Source: Desulfovibrio legallii (GTDB lineage: Bacteria > Desulfobacterota > Desulfovibrionia > Desulfovibrionales > Desulfovibrionaceae). Taken from it: a stretch of 64,000 nt of DNA. Shown here piece by piece: positions 1 to 8,799 of this stretch (within the stretch, counting starts at the first letter, position 1; each line of letters opens with the position of its first letter). The position numbers and the translations under genes are program-made. The notes under the pieces are model-generated. The model saw only the letters and a list, made by a program, of their open reading frames with translations. It searched no databases and was not told the origin of the DNA. The stretch lies in contig NZ_FNBX01000008.1 of NCBI RefSeq assembly GCF_900102485.1, forward strand, positions 1 through 64,000. The letters run 5' to 3'.

Positions 1-150
1 ATCCGGGGCGGCGGGACGCTGCGGATTTTGGTCCCTGGCAAGGAAGCGGCCCCGCCCGGACGGGGATAGTACTCTTAGGTACAGACCCGGCCGGAAAGGG
101 GCCGCTGACGCCGCCAGGGGGCAAAATCCGCGCGTCCCGCCGCCCCGGAT
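1..150. other. Long near-perfect inverted repeat (hairpin) 3' of iorB
   Basis: Bases 1-19 are the exact reverse complement of 132-150. After a one-base bulge at 20, bases 21-30 pair with 122-131. Pairing resumes at 33-39/113-119 and 46-53/98-105, with an internal loop of 6-7 nt between those two stems. The apex (54-97) is irregular. As RNA this would be one ~150 nt rod with a small side bubble. It begins 13 bp beyond the iorB stop, so it could terminate iorAB, although no T-tract is visible within the window. It could also be a structured RNA: 6S RNA has a similar rod shape, but the bubble here is smaller than usual. The structure is certain; its function is not. Confidence 0.6.
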
Positions 151-163
151 GAGATATAATAAG

Positions 164-766
164 TTATTGGCTACTACTGCCCAACTCCAACGCCGCCAGA
201 TTGGAAGCATGCAGCTTGGACGGCAGATATTTTTTGATGGCCGCGGCCAGGGCGTCGGGGCCGAAAGGCAGCAGCCCGGAAGCGCAGACAGCCCCCAGCA
301 GGACCGTATTGCCGCTCTGCACGGAACCGGCCTGGCGGCCCAGAGTCCGGCAGGGCAAAAAGCGGCAGTGCCCGCCCACCTCGCGGGCCTTAGCCTCAAT
401 GTGGGCCAGGTCCGGATAAGGGGCCTGCCCCAGGGAGACGCTCAGGGGCGGCAAAGGATCGCTGTTGGAGAAGATGGCCCCGCCGGGCCGCAGGTAGGAC
501 AGGCCGCGCAGGGTTTCCAGGGGCTCAAAGCCAAGCAGCAGGTCGGCTTCGCCCAGGTCCAGCTTGGGCGAACGCCAGCCGCCCAGCAGCAGCACGGATT
601 CCACCACGCCGCCGCGCTGGGCCATGCCGTGCACTTCGCCGGCCACCACGTCCAGCCCGGCGTCCAGGGCCGTGCGGGCCAGCAGGGTGGTGGCCGTCAG
701 GGTGCCCTGACCGCCCACGCCGGTAAAATAGATGCGCATTTTTTTCTGCGTGTCTTGTGTGCTCAT
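164..766 (-). CDS. iorB: Indolepyruvate:ferredoxin oxidoreductase beta subunit
   Basis: This 200-residue protein belongs to the 2-oxoacid:ferredoxin oxidoreductase gamma-domain family. The N-terminal GVGGQGTLTATTLLA segment and the following GEVHGMAQRGG are hallmarks of IorB. With IorA it oxidatively decarboxylates aryl pyruvates from aromatic amino-acid breakdown to aryl-acetyl-CoA and reduces ferredoxin, in the cytoplasm. A clear AAGGGGGA ribosome site precedes the ATG, and iorA ends only 11 bp upstream, so the two form an operon. The length is normal for the family. Confidence 0.93.
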   Translation of the reverse strand: MSTQDTQKKMRIYFTGVGGQGTLTATTLLARTALDAGLDVVAGEVHGMAQRGGVVESVLLLGGWRSPKLDLGEADLLLGFEPLETLRGLSYLRPGGAIFSNSDPLPPLSVSLGQAPYPDLAHIEAKAREVGGHCRFLPCRTLGRQAGSVQSGNTVLLGAVCASGLLPFGPDALAAAIKKYLPSKLHASNLAALELGSSSQ

Positions 767-777
767 GGTATTCCCCC

Positions 778-2628
778 TTACCGCTTGCGCGCTTTAAAGG
801 CCGTGGGCGCTATCTGCAGGCAGACCATGCAGCCCGTGCAGAGGGTGGCGTCCACCGCCAGGTCGTCGCCCCGGCGGTAAAAGGCCGGGCAGGCCAGCTC
901 GCGCAGACAGGTCATGGCCGCCTCGCCCTGTTCCGCCACTTCGGCCACCTGCGGCTGCACTTTTTTGAGCTGCCGCCGGGCGTAGAGCACGCAGGGCTCT
1001 TCGGTGATCAGCACCCGCACGCCGTGCTGGCCTTTCATTTCTTCCAGGGCGCGGATGACGGCCTTGACGTTGAAGGAACGCACCTTGGCGCACTGGGTCA
1101 CGCCCAGGGCGCGCACAATGGTCTCAATGTCCAGGTGCTGGCTCATGGAGCCCAGCATGTCCTGCACCATGCCCGGATTGGGCTGGTGGCCAGTCATGGC
1201 CGTGGTGCCGTTGTCCAGCACCACCAGGATGATGTCGTGCTGGTTGAACACGGCGTTGGCCAGGCCCGTCATGCCGGAGTGGAAAAAGGTGGAGTCGCCG
1301 ATAAAGGCTACCACCGGCTTGCCCGATGCCCGCGCAAAGCCGCTGCCCGCTGAAATGGAAGATCCCATGCAGACCAGAAAATCCGCCGTGCGCAGGGGCG
1401 GCAGCATGCCCAGGGTGTAGCAGCCGATGTCTGTGGAATAGTAGGCGTCATCGCCGAAGACCTTGCGGGCCGCATAGTACACGGCCCGGTGCGAACAGCC
1501 GGGGCAAAGGTTGGGCGGACGGCCGGGCAGGTCTTTCTCCACGGCGCGGGCGGGCTTGGCCGGGCAGGGCATGTCCAGCCAGGCGGCCAGGCGGCGCATG
1601 ACCAGGGTGGTGGAGTATTCTCCCCGGCCCGTGAGATCCTGATTCTTGCCCTCGATGCGCACGGCAAGGCCCTGGCGCTGGGCCAGGGCGCGCAGGTCGC
1701 GCTCCAGCAGGTCCGCGCCTTCTTCCAGCACCAGCACGCGGTCGCAACGGCGCAGAAAATCGCCCAGCAGTTCCGTGGGCAGGGGCCAGGTCATGCCCAG
1801 CTCCAGCACGCGGGCGCGGCCTTCCCAGCCGCCGGCGGCCAGGGCGTCCGCCAGGTAGGCCCGGGCCACGCCGCTGGTGATAATGCCCAGGCGCGTGGGG
1901 GCTTCCGGCTCGCGCACATGGTTGAAGCGGCTGCCCTCCGCAAACTGGCGGGCCTTTTCCATCACCGCGTCCAGGGCCGCGTGGCGCACGCGGGCCACGG
2001 CGGGCACGGGCACGAAGCGGCCGGGATTGCGCGTAAAGGGCGTCTTGGGCTGCAGCGCGGGCAGATCGTCAAATTCCACAGGGCCGCGCATATGGCTGAT
2101 GCGCGTGGTGGTGCGCAGCATGACCGGCTGCTGCAGCTCCCGCGCCAGGCGGAAGGCCTCGCGCGTCATGTCCTTGGCCTCCTGGGCCGAGGCGGGCTCA
2201 AAACAGGGCAACTGGGCAAAGCGGGCATAGGTGCGATTGTCCTGCTCGTTCTGGCTGGAGTGGCAGCCGGGGTCGTCCGCCGTCAGCACCACCATGCCGC
2301 CGGGCAGGCCCGTGTAGACGCTGGTAAACAGGGGATCCGCCGCCACGTTGAGGCCCACATGCTTCATGGTCACCAAGCTCATGGCCCCGGCCAGGGCCGC
2401 GCCGGCCGCCACTTCCAGGGCCACTTTCTCGTTGACGGAGTATTCCATGCGGTAACGGCCTGCGCCGCCAAGGCTGTGGAAGGTGTCCGGCACTTCGGAA
2501 GAAGGCGTACCCGGATAGCAGCTCACCATGTGCACGCCCGCCTCCAGAGCGCCGCGCACAATGGCCTCGTTGCCCAGCAACAGATGGCGCTCCCCGCGAG
2601 CGCCGCACAACAAAGGATGTTCGCTCAT
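778..2628 (-). CDS. iorA: Indolepyruvate:ferredoxin oxidoreductase alpha subunit
   Basis: This is the 616-residue catalytic subunit partnering IorB. The N-terminal pyrimidine-binding domain carries CYPGTPSSEVPD (about residues 37-48). The thiamine-diphosphate half carries NLCPGCSHR (about 374) and a GDSTFFHSG motif (about 443) that binds Mg-ThDP. The C-terminus normally holds ferredoxin-like 4Fe-4S clusters. Here CTGCMVCLQIAPTAF retains three cysteines, but the usual final Cys-Pro is Ala-Pro, and the preceding CLRELACPAF is a partial motif, so cluster content may be reduced. It is the first gene of the iorA-iorB operon. PaaK further along the window could act on the same arylacetate pool. Confidence 0.93.
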   Translation of the reverse strand: MSEHPLLCGARGERHLLLGNEAIVRGALEAGVHMVSCYPGTPSSEVPDTFHSLGGAGRYRMEYSVNEKVALEVAAGAALAGAMSLVTMKHVGLNVAADPLFTSVYTGLPGGMVVLTADDPGCHSSQNEQDNRTYARFAQLPCFEPASAQEAKDMTREAFRLARELQQPVMLRTTTRISHMRGPVEFDDLPALQPKTPFTRNPGRFVPVPAVARVRHAALDAVMEKARQFAEGSRFNHVREPEAPTRLGIITSGVARAYLADALAAGGWEGRARVLELGMTWPLPTELLGDFLRRCDRVLVLEEGADLLERDLRALAQRQGLAVRIEGKNQDLTGRGEYSTTLVMRRLAAWLDMPCPAKPARAVEKDLPGRPPNLCPGCSHRAVYYAARKVFGDDAYYSTDIGCYTLGMLPPLRTADFLVCMGSSISAGSGFARASGKPVVAFIGDSTFFHSGMTGLANAVFNQHDIILVVLDNGTTAMTGHQPNPGMVQDMLGSMSQHLDIETIVRALGVTQCAKVRSFNVKAVIRALEEMKGQHGVRVLITEEPCVLYARRQLKKVQPQVAEVAEQGEAAMTCLRELACPAFYRRGDDLAVDATLCTGCMVCLQIAPTAFKARKR

Positions 2629-2841
2629 GCTTCCTCCCGGCCCCGGCGCCTGGCGCGCGGACCGTCATTGGATACTGACCGTACGGCGGCGCGGCCCTGA
2701 AGCCGCGCCGCCGAAATACGCTGCAACGTTGCCGCGCTGTTGCGGGAAAAAGCCCCTTTGCGCCCGAAACCGGCGCGCCCTGAGGAGGCCGCCGCGGGAC
2801 GCGCCCATAAGGGTGGGGCTTTCCCGGCGCACGCTGAAAAA

Positions 2842-3582
2842 TTACTGCGCTTTCTGCGCCTCCGCAGGCGCGGCCTTGGCCGCCTCGGCGGCGTCGGCCT
2901 CCTCCCGCACCACGTCGGGGGCCAGCCGTTCCGCACGGGCGCGGAAGTAGCCGCCGCCCGTGCCCTGCGTTTCACGCGCCAGCGCCAGGTAAACCTTGGC
3001 GGCCTCCCGCGGCTGCCCGGCAGCGGCGGCGACCTCGGCCAGCATCTGCCTGAGCTGCGGCGCGCGTACCTCGCCCGGCAGGCCGCTCTGCAGCTTTTGC
3101 AGCAGGGTCAGGGCCTCCGCGGCCTTGTCCTGCCGGAGCAGAGCCCCGGCCTCGTTGAGCCCGGCGGCCAGGCCCAACGCGCCCCGGGGGTCATCAAGAG
3201 CGGCGGCGGCATAAGCCTGCGCGGCCACTTCGGGCTGGTTTGCGGCCAGGGCGCTCTCACCCAGGGTCATGCGCACGGCAAAGCGGACGGAGCCGTGGGC
3301 CTCTTCAGCCAGCTTCTGCAGGGCGGCCATCTGGTCCGCCCCGCTCTGGAGCAGGGCGATGCGGGCCAAATCCTCGCGGGAGGCCTCCCCGCGCGAGGTA
3401 TGGTACCAACGCCAGACGCCAGTGCCGCCCAGCACCAGCAGAAACAGCACCACCACCCCGGCAATGACCCCGGCGTGGCGCAGCATGAATTGCAACAGGG
3501 GCGCGCTTTCCGCGCTCACTTCGGATTGGAGGTCGCGCAGCAGGGGCGAGTCTGGCGCGCCTTGATTCTTTTGCGGATTCAT
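2842..3582 (-). CDS. Single-pass membrane TPR protein (YfgM-like)
   Basis: The 246 residues comprise a short cytoplasmic N-terminus, one membrane segment at about 37-57 (Ile/Val/Leu-rich, ending GVWRWY), then an Ala/Leu-rich helical region with TPR-like periodicity to about 220 and an Ala/Glu/Lys tail. This layout matches YfgM-type ancillary proteins, which sit in the inner membrane with periplasmic TPRs and interact with SecYEG and chaperones. That role is inferred from architecture alone. An AAGGAG site lies about 10 nt before the ATG. It is divergent from proA and probably a single-gene unit, since 213 bp separate it from iorA. Confidence 0.6.
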   Translation of the reverse strand: MNPQKNQGAPDSPLLRDLQSEVSAESAPLLQFMLRHAGVIAGVVVLFLLVLGGTGVWRWYHTSRGEASREDLARIALLQSGADQMAALQKLAEEAHGSVRFAVRMTLGESALAANQPEVAAQAYAAAALDDPRGALGLAAGLNEAGALLRQDKAAEALTLLQKLQSGLPGEVRAPQLRQMLAEVAAAAGQPREAAKVYLALARETQGTGGGYFRARAERLAPDVVREEADAAEAAKAAPAEAQKAQ

Positions 3583-3791
3583 GTATCAAAACTCCTTAGG
3601 GGGGCCGACGCCAAAGGGGAAGCGCGTCGGCGCGGACATGGGCGCAAGCTCTTTTTATAGGCACAAGCCGTTCCCCTGTCAAAATAAATATCCCTGTAAC
3701 ATCCGCCCCCGCCGGGACCGTGCGGCGCGCCTTTCCCGTCCTGCGGCGCGGGCGCGTCGGCCGCCGACGCGGGGCCCGGCAAGGAGAGCAC

Positions 3792-5063
3792 ATGACATTG
3801 GCGGAAGCAACGCACGCCCTGGGCGTTCGGGCACGGCAGGCCGCCCGCCTGCTGGCCAAGGCCAGCCCTGAAGCCAAATCCCGGGCCCTGCTGCGGCTGG
3901 CCGAGCTGCTGGAAACGCACGAAGCCGCCGTGCTGGCGGCCAATGCCGCGGACGTCGCCGCGGCCCGCCAGGCCGGGCAGGACGCCCCAAGGCTGGACAG
4001 GCTGACCCTGACCCCGGCCATTATGGCGGAAATGCGCGCCGCCTGCCGTCATGTGGCGGCCCTGCCCGATCCCGTGGGCGCCACGGAACGGCAGCGGCAA
4101 CGGCCCAACGGCCTGCTGGTGGGGCGTATGCGCGTGCCCCTGGGCGTCATTGCCATGATTTACGAGGCCCGGCCCAATGTCACTATCGATGCGGCCATCC
4201 TTTGCCTCAAGGCGGGCAACGCCGTAATCCTGCGCGGCGGCAGCGAGGCCCTGGGCTCCAATAAAGCCCTGGCCGCTCTGCTGCGGCAAGCCCTGGAGGA
4301 GACGGATCTCCCCGCCGACGCGGCCCAGCTGGTCACCCTGCCGGGGCACGAGGCCGTTACCGCCCTTTGCAAGCTGGACGCCTTTATTGACGTCATGATC
4401 CCGCGCGGCGGCGAGGGCCTGGTGCGCGCCGTTACGGAAGCGGCCACCATGCCCGTGCTCAAGCACTTCAAGGGCGTCTGCCACGCTTTTGTGGACGCGG
4501 ATGCGGATCTGCCGCAGGCTCTGGAAATCGTGTACAACGGCAAGGTGCAGCGGCCCGGCGTGTGCAATGCGCTGGAGTGCCTGCTGGTCCACAAGGACGC
4601 GGCCGCCGCCTTTCTGCCCCTGGTGGGGGCCCGCCTGGGCGCGGCCGGGGTGGAGTTCCGGGCCTGCCCGGCATCCTTCCCGCTGCTCGCCGCCGCGCCT
4701 GAGGCGCAGGTCACGCCCCAGCGGCCCGACGACCTGGGGCAGGAATTCCACGCCCTGGTCCTGGCCGTGCGCGTGGTGGACGACCTGGACGCGGCCCTGG
4801 AGCACATTGCCCGCTACGGCTCCAACCACACGGAAATCATCTGCACCCGCAGCCTGGAGCACGCCCGCCGCTTTCTGCGCGAGGCGGACGCCTCCATGGT
4901 GGCTGTCAACGCCTCCAGCCGTTTCAACGACGGCGGCCAGCTGGGCCTGGGGGCGGAAATCGGCATTTCCACCTCCAAGCTGCACGCTTACGGTCCCATG
5001 GGGGTTGAGGAGCTCACCACCACCAAATTCGTGGTGCTGGGCCAGGGGCAGGTGCGGCAATAG
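3792..5063 (+). CDS. proA: Gamma-glutamyl phosphate reductase
   Basis: ProA reduces gamma-glutamyl phosphate to glutamate-5-semialdehyde with NADPH, the second step of proline synthesis. The 423 residues match the family length (about 417). IYEARPNVTIDA lies in the cofactor-binding region, and RPGVCNALECLLVH places the catalytic Cys near residue 258, where the aldehyde-dehydrogenase fold requires it. KHFKGVCHAFVD and the C-terminal GPMGVEELTTTK are also typical. I chose the ATG after AAGGAGAGCAC; the frame is open upstream, but no ribosome site supports an earlier start. proB is not adjacent. nadD starts on the next base after the stop, so proA-nadD-TPR form an operon. Confidence 0.96.
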   Translation: MTLAEATHALGVRARQAARLLAKASPEAKSRALLRLAELLETHEAAVLAANAADVAAARQAGQDAPRLDRLTLTPAIMAEMRAACRHVAALPDPVGATERQRQRPNGLLVGRMRVPLGVIAMIYEARPNVTIDAAILCLKAGNAVILRGGSEALGSNKALAALLRQALEETDLPADAAQLVTLPGHEAVTALCKLDAFIDVMIPRGGEGLVRAVTEAATMPVLKHFKGVCHAFVDADADLPQALEIVYNGKVQRPGVCNALECLLVHKDAAAAFLPLVGARLGAAGVEFRACPASFPLLAAAPEAQVTPQRPDDLGQEFHALVLAVRVVDDLDAALEHIARYGSNHTEIICTRSLEHARRFLREADASMVAVNASSRFNDGGQLGLGAEIGISTSKLHAYGPMGVEELTTTKFVVLGQGQVRQ

Positions 5064-5804
5064 ATGCCCGCGGCAGGGACGCGGGACGGCACGGCGGCGG
5101 GCGCGGCGCAAGCCGAAGCCTGCGGCGGCCTGGCCGTGCTGGGCGGCAGCTTCAACCCCCCGCATATAGGGCATCTGCGGCTGGCCATTGAGGTTCGGGA
5201 GCTTCTGGGCAAACGGGCGCGCGGGGTGGATCTGGTGCCCTGCGCCGTGCCACCGCACAAGCGCGCGGCAAGCCTGCTGCCCTTTGAGCTGCGCGCCGCC
5301 ATGCTGGAGGCGGCCCTGGCCGACCTGCCGGACCTCAACTGCAACCGGCTGGAAGGCCGTCGGCCCGGCCCTTCGTATACCTGGGACACGCTCTGCGCCT
5401 ACCGGCGGGAACAACCGGCAACAGAGCTCTATTTTGTGCTCGGCAGCCCCAACCTGCCCTTGCTGCCTACCTGGCGCAACGGCCTGGCCCTGCCGGAGCT
5501 CTGCCACCTGCTGGTGGTGCCGCGCGAGGGGCAGGACGCGGCTTTTTTTGCGGCTACGGCCCGCCGCCTCTGGCCCGCCGCGCGGGAGCGCGCGCCCCTG
5601 CTGCCGGGCTGCCCCAGCCTGGAGCTGCCGGGCGGGGGGCTTGCGATTTTTGCGCCCCTGCCCTGGTTGGACGTAAGCGCCTCGCGGGTGCGGCGGCTCT
5701 GGCTGGCCGGGCGACGGCCCGATTTTCTGGTGCCCCCTGTGGTGCTGCGCATGCTGCGGGCGGCGCGCCCCCTTGTTCTGGAGCACTGGCAAGAAAAGGA
5801 TTGA
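5064..5804 (+). CDS. nadD: Nicotinate-nucleotide adenylyltransferase
   Basis: NadD adenylates nicotinate mononucleotide in NAD synthesis. The nucleotidyltransferase signature GGSFNPPHIGHL occurs near residue 28, and the C-terminal ISSTxIR-type motif appears as VSASRVRRLW. The protein is 246 residues, with a ~20-residue Ala/Gly-rich leader before the core. The usual Gly-Ala-Asp-xxxx motif after the second strand reads GSPNLPLLPTW, an unusual substitution at a substrate-contact loop. The start immediately follows the proA stop, implying translational coupling. NadD is also adjacent to proA in other bacteria, which supports the call. Confidence 0.88.
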   Translation: MPAAGTRDGTAAGAAQAEACGGLAVLGGSFNPPHIGHLRLAIEVRELLGKRARGVDLVPCAVPPHKRAASLLPFELRAAMLEAALADLPDLNCNRLEGRRPGPSYTWDTLCAYRREQPATELYFVLGSPNLPLLPTWRNGLALPELCHLLVVPREGQDAAFFAATARRLWPAARERAPLLPGCPSLELPGGGLAIFAPLPWLDVSASRVRRLWLAGRRPDFLVPPVVLRMLRAARPLVLEHWQEKD

Positions 5805-5807
5805 TCC

Positions 5808-6626
5808 ATGCTCACCACCGCCCCCAAGGAAATTCGTGAAAACGTGGCCCGCGCCACAGGCTATCTACGCCGCGACGAAGTGGAGCGCGCCCTCCTGACC
5901 ATGGCCGAGGCCCTCAAGCGCTACGCGGGCGTGCGCCTGCTGCGCTCCGCCCGGGCGGAGCTGGACATCCAGATCGACGAATTTCTTGTCGCCCTTGTCC
6001 ACCACCGCGGCATGCAGCCCCTGCTGGATCCGGCGCAGACCGGCAAGCCCCGCGCCATCCCCTTCCAGGCGGGCAAAGAGGCCGCCCTGGCCACGGTGCT
6101 GGAAGGGCTGGCCAAGATTCTTCAGAAGGAGAGCGCCCAGGCGGAACAGCAGGAGAACGCCGCCCGGCAGGAGCGCAAAAAGCAGCTCATTGCCGCGGGC
6201 CTGCGCTTTCTGCAGGAGGGGCAGACGGCCAAGGGCCGCGCCTTTCTCAAGCGGGTGGCGGAGGAATTCAGCGACGAAAAGGACATCCGGCTGCAACTGG
6301 GCCAGATTTTCGCCGCCGCCGGGCAGGATACGGAGGCCGCCGCCATGTACGAGGAAGCCATGGAGGCCCAGCCCCGTGAAGCCGCCGCCTACACCGGGGC
6401 CGTGGCGGCCTGGCTGCGCCTGCACGAATACGAAAAGGCCGAGAACGTCTATAAGGCCGTGCTGCGCACCTTCGGCGGGCACCCCGCCACCTTCGGCAAA
6501 ATGGCCAGAATGTATCTGGAGTGGCACAAAAAGCAGGCGGCCGAAGACGCCGCCCTGCGCGCCCTGCAGGCCGACCCCCAGCAGCCCGACGCCCTGGAAG
6601 TGCTGGACGCCCTGCGCCGCCGCTGA
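5808..6626 (+). CDS. Cytoplasmic tetratricopeptide-repeat protein
   Basis: This soluble 272-residue protein has no signal peptide or membrane segment. A charged, Gln/Glu/Lys-rich stretch at about 105-125 is probably coiled coil. It is followed by at least three TPR-like helical pairs (about 150-260), with consensus features such as AAAMYEEAMEAQP and EKAENVYKAVLRTFG. The partner is unknown. It starts 3 bp after nadD with an AAAGGA site, so it is the last gene of the proA-nadD transcript, and a strong terminator follows. I infer no function beyond protein-protein scaffolding. Confidence 0.75.
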   Translation: MLTTAPKEIRENVARATGYLRRDEVERALLTMAEALKRYAGVRLLRSARAELDIQIDEFLVALVHHRGMQPLLDPAQTGKPRAIPFQAGKEAALATVLEGLAKILQKESAQAEQQENAARQERKKQLIAAGLRFLQEGQTAKGRAFLKRVAEEFSDEKDIRLQLGQIFAAAGQDTEAAAMYEEAMEAQPREAAAYTGAVAAWLRLHEYEKAENVYKAVLRTFGGHPATFGKMARMYLEWHKKQAAEDAALRALQADPQQPDALEVLDALRRR

Positions 6627-6657
6627 AGCCGGGGCGGAAAAGCGGGGAAGAAACGTC

Positions 6658-6704
6658 GCCCGCCGCGCAAAGGATGCCTGAACATTCTTTGCGCGGCGGG
6701 CTTT
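6658..6704 (+). terminator. Rho-independent terminator of proA-nadD-TPR operon
   Basis: A 15-bp perfect stem, GCCCGCCGCGCAAAG at 6658-6672 pairing with 6687-6701, encloses a 14-nt loop and is followed by TTT. It lies 32 bp after the TPR stop codon. Confidence 0.85.
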
Positions 6705-6802
6705 CCGTATGGGACGGCGGAAGCCGGAGGACGGCAAGGGCTCCACCGGGGCCCGCGGGCCGCCGCCGAAGACCGACGACGGGCCCCGACGGGCCGTAAG
6801 CG

Positions 6803-7534
6803 TTAGCTTTCCTGCTTGACCTTGGACTTGGTCATGGCCAGGCCGATGCCTTCAAAAAGCTCAAAAATGGCAAAGCCGTACCACAGGGTATAGAGCACAT
6901 AAAAGATGAGCATGGCGCTCATGAGCCAGACGTGGTCCGCCACCTTGGCCGGCGTCACGCTGTAGAAGTTGTTGCCGGGCTCCACGGCGCGGCGCACCAC
7001 ATGGTCCACCACCTGGGCTTCGGCCACCAGCTTCTGCTTCTGCAGTTCCTTGATGGCCGGGCTGAGCACATACCACCAGGCGGCGGAGGACTTGAGAGCC
7101 GGGGCCCCATCGTACTTCTGCGAAACGGCCTCGGCCTTGTTGTGGTACAGGGCGTCGGCGTCGTCCGTGGCGGAAGAGAGGATGACGCCCAGGTCGCCGC
7201 TGAAGGTCACCTTGCCGTCGGCTGCGCTTACGTCAACGGCTCCGGCCTTCTGCAGCACCTGCACGGCCATGGGGGCCAGTGCGGCCTTCTTGAGCTTGAC
7301 GGTCAGCGTCACCTGTTTGCCGGCCACGGTCTTGATGTTCTCACGCACGCCGGGGATGAAGTAGGAAGAGCCCTTGGAAAGCTCGTTAAAAACGTTGTCC
7401 GCATACTGCAGGCCGGTCATGTGGTTGCCGTATTCGTCGCGCATGACGGGCGTCAGCAGCACGCCGAAGAGCACCAGGAACGAGATGAGCAGGAAGCTGC
7501 CCCGCAAAAAGGGGCCTTTCTCGTGGATAAGCAT
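6803..7534 (-). CDS. Conserved membrane protein paired with TauE/SafE exporter
   Basis: The 243 residues have one hydrophobic segment near the N-terminus (about 10-30) and one near the C-terminus (about 208-230). Between them is a ~170-residue domain, probably periplasmic, that begins RDEYGNHMTGLQYAD. I do not recognise a named family. It starts 2 bp after the exporter stop, so the two are almost certainly co-translated. The layout suggests an extracytoplasmic substrate-binding or gating partner for the sulfur-anion exporter. That role is inference from neighbourhood only. Confidence 0.6.
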   Translation of the reverse strand: MLIHEKGPFLRGSFLLISFLVLFGVLLTPVMRDEYGNHMTGLQYADNVFNELSKGSSYFIPGVRENIKTVAGKQVTLTVKLKKAALAPMAVQVLQKAGAVDVSAADGKVTFSGDLGVILSSATDDADALYHNKAEAVSQKYDGAPALKSSAAWWYVLSPAIKELQKQKLVAEAQVVDHVVRRAVEPGNNFYSVTPAKVADHVWLMSAMLIFYVLYTLWYGFAIFELFEGIGLAMTKSKVKQES

Positions 7535-7536
7535 AA

Positions 7537-8799
7537 TCAGGCCTCCCCTCTGAGCTTGCCCAGATTAAGGAAAAACTTGCTGAACACCCACAGGCCGAAG
7601 AAGGCCACCACCACCCAGAAGACCACGTTGCCCACGTCCTCGATGATGCCCACCACACTGGGCGACCAGTGCAGCACCTCCATTTCCACCAGCTTCTTGG
7701 GCAGGGTGGTAACGCGGTTGATGAAGCCCGCAATGATGGAGATGGCGTAGAAACCGCGGATGTGGATGCCCTTGACCACCTTGGTGGTCAGCGCGCCGAT
7801 CTGGATGCCCAGCAGGGAGCCCAACAGCATGCCGACGGCCAGGGTGTAGAACACGTAGCCGTAGATGGCGTACTGGCCCACGGCCGCGAAACCGGCGGTG
7901 AAGATGATCTGGAGGATATCCGTGCCCACGGTGGTCATGGAGGAAACGCCGAAAATGTACACGAACATGGGGAAGGTGACGAAGCCGCCGCCCACGCCCA
8001 TAATGGCGGCCAGAAGGCCCACCACCACGCCGCCGCAGGCCACTATCCAGCCGGAAATGCGCCGCCCGCCGGGCACCAGGTCTTCGTCAAAGGTGATCAT
8101 GGGGGGCACGGTCAGGCTCTGCAGCTTGACGGAAACGCCCGTGAGCCCGCCGCCGCCGCCGTGGGCGTCCTGGCTGGCGGCCTTGGGGCCGCGGCTGCTG
8201 CGCAGAAAGTCAAACAGAGCGTAAAAACCCAGAAAACCCAGCAGCACGGCATAGATGGTGCTGATGAAAAGCTCGGAAAGCAGCGGATCCTTATTGTACA
8301 GCCCCTTATTGATAAAGCCGCCGATAAAGGTGCCGATAATGGAGCCGAACAAAAAAGCCACAGCCAGCTTGCCGGAAACGTTGCCCAGCTTTTTGTGCAC
8401 CGTGGTGCCCATGATGGCCTTGGCGAAGATGTGGAAGAGGTCCGTGCCCACGGCCAGAATGCCCTTCACGCCCACGGCCATAAGGGCGGGCGTGATGATG
8501 AAGCCGCCGCCTGCCCCGATACAGCCGGTAATGAGCCCGGCGGCCAGGCCTACGGCAATGGAGGCCAGAAAGATGGTGGTGGTGTAGAAGGCCGGAGCGT
8601 AGGCCGTCTTGCCGCCCAGCATTTCGTGATATTCGTAGGCTTCGGCCAGGCAGCCCGCCAAGATGGGCACGGCCAGGGCCAGCAGAATGAGCAGCTTTTT
8701 TCGGTTTCGCAGGATGGAAGTGGAAACTTCCAGATCCCATTTGGCGTAAGCCTGCGAGCCGCTCAGCAGAAACTCATACACCTGTCTGCCGAATCGCAT
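7537..8799 (-). CDS. TauE/SafE-family sulfite/organosulfonate anion exporter
   Basis: This 420-residue polytopic inner-membrane protein has about eight or nine hydrophobic segments. It carries the inverted-duplication signature of TauE/SafE twice: GCIGAGGGFIITPAL in the first half and IMGVGGGFVTFPMF in the second, each followed by a VGTDL/I motif. Family members move sulfite, sulfoacetate or similar anions across the membrane; the substrate here is not determined. I chose the ATG at 8797-8799 because GGAGG precedes it closely; the open frame continues 35 codons upstream without support. It is the first gene of a two-gene operon. Confidence 0.85.
   Translation of the reverse strand: MRFGRQVYEFLLSGSQAYAKWDLEVSTSILRNRKKLLILLALAVPILAGCLAEAYEYHEMLGGKTAYAPAFYTTTIFLASIAVGLAAGLITGCIGAGGGFIITPALMAVGVKGILAVGTDLFHIFAKAIMGTTVHKKLGNVSGKLAVAFLFGSIIGTFIGGFINKGLYNKDPLLSELFISTIYAVLLGFLGFYALFDFLRSSRGPKAASQDAHGGGGGLTGVSVKLQSLTVPPMITFDEDLVPGGRRISGWIVACGGVVVGLLAAIMGVGGGFVTFPMFVYIFGVSSMTTVGTDILQIIFTAGFAAVGQYAIYGYVFYTLAVGMLLGSLLGIQIGALTTKVVKGIHIRGFYAISIIAGFINRVTTLPKKLVEMEVLHWSPSVVGIIEDVGNVVFWVVVAFFGLWVFSKFFLNLGKLRGEA

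Noticed and set aside
155..160. Perfect TATAAT on the plus strand next to the inverted repeat
   Set aside because: No -35 element lies 16-18 bp upstream (the sequence there is the GC stem), and no plus-strand gene follows.
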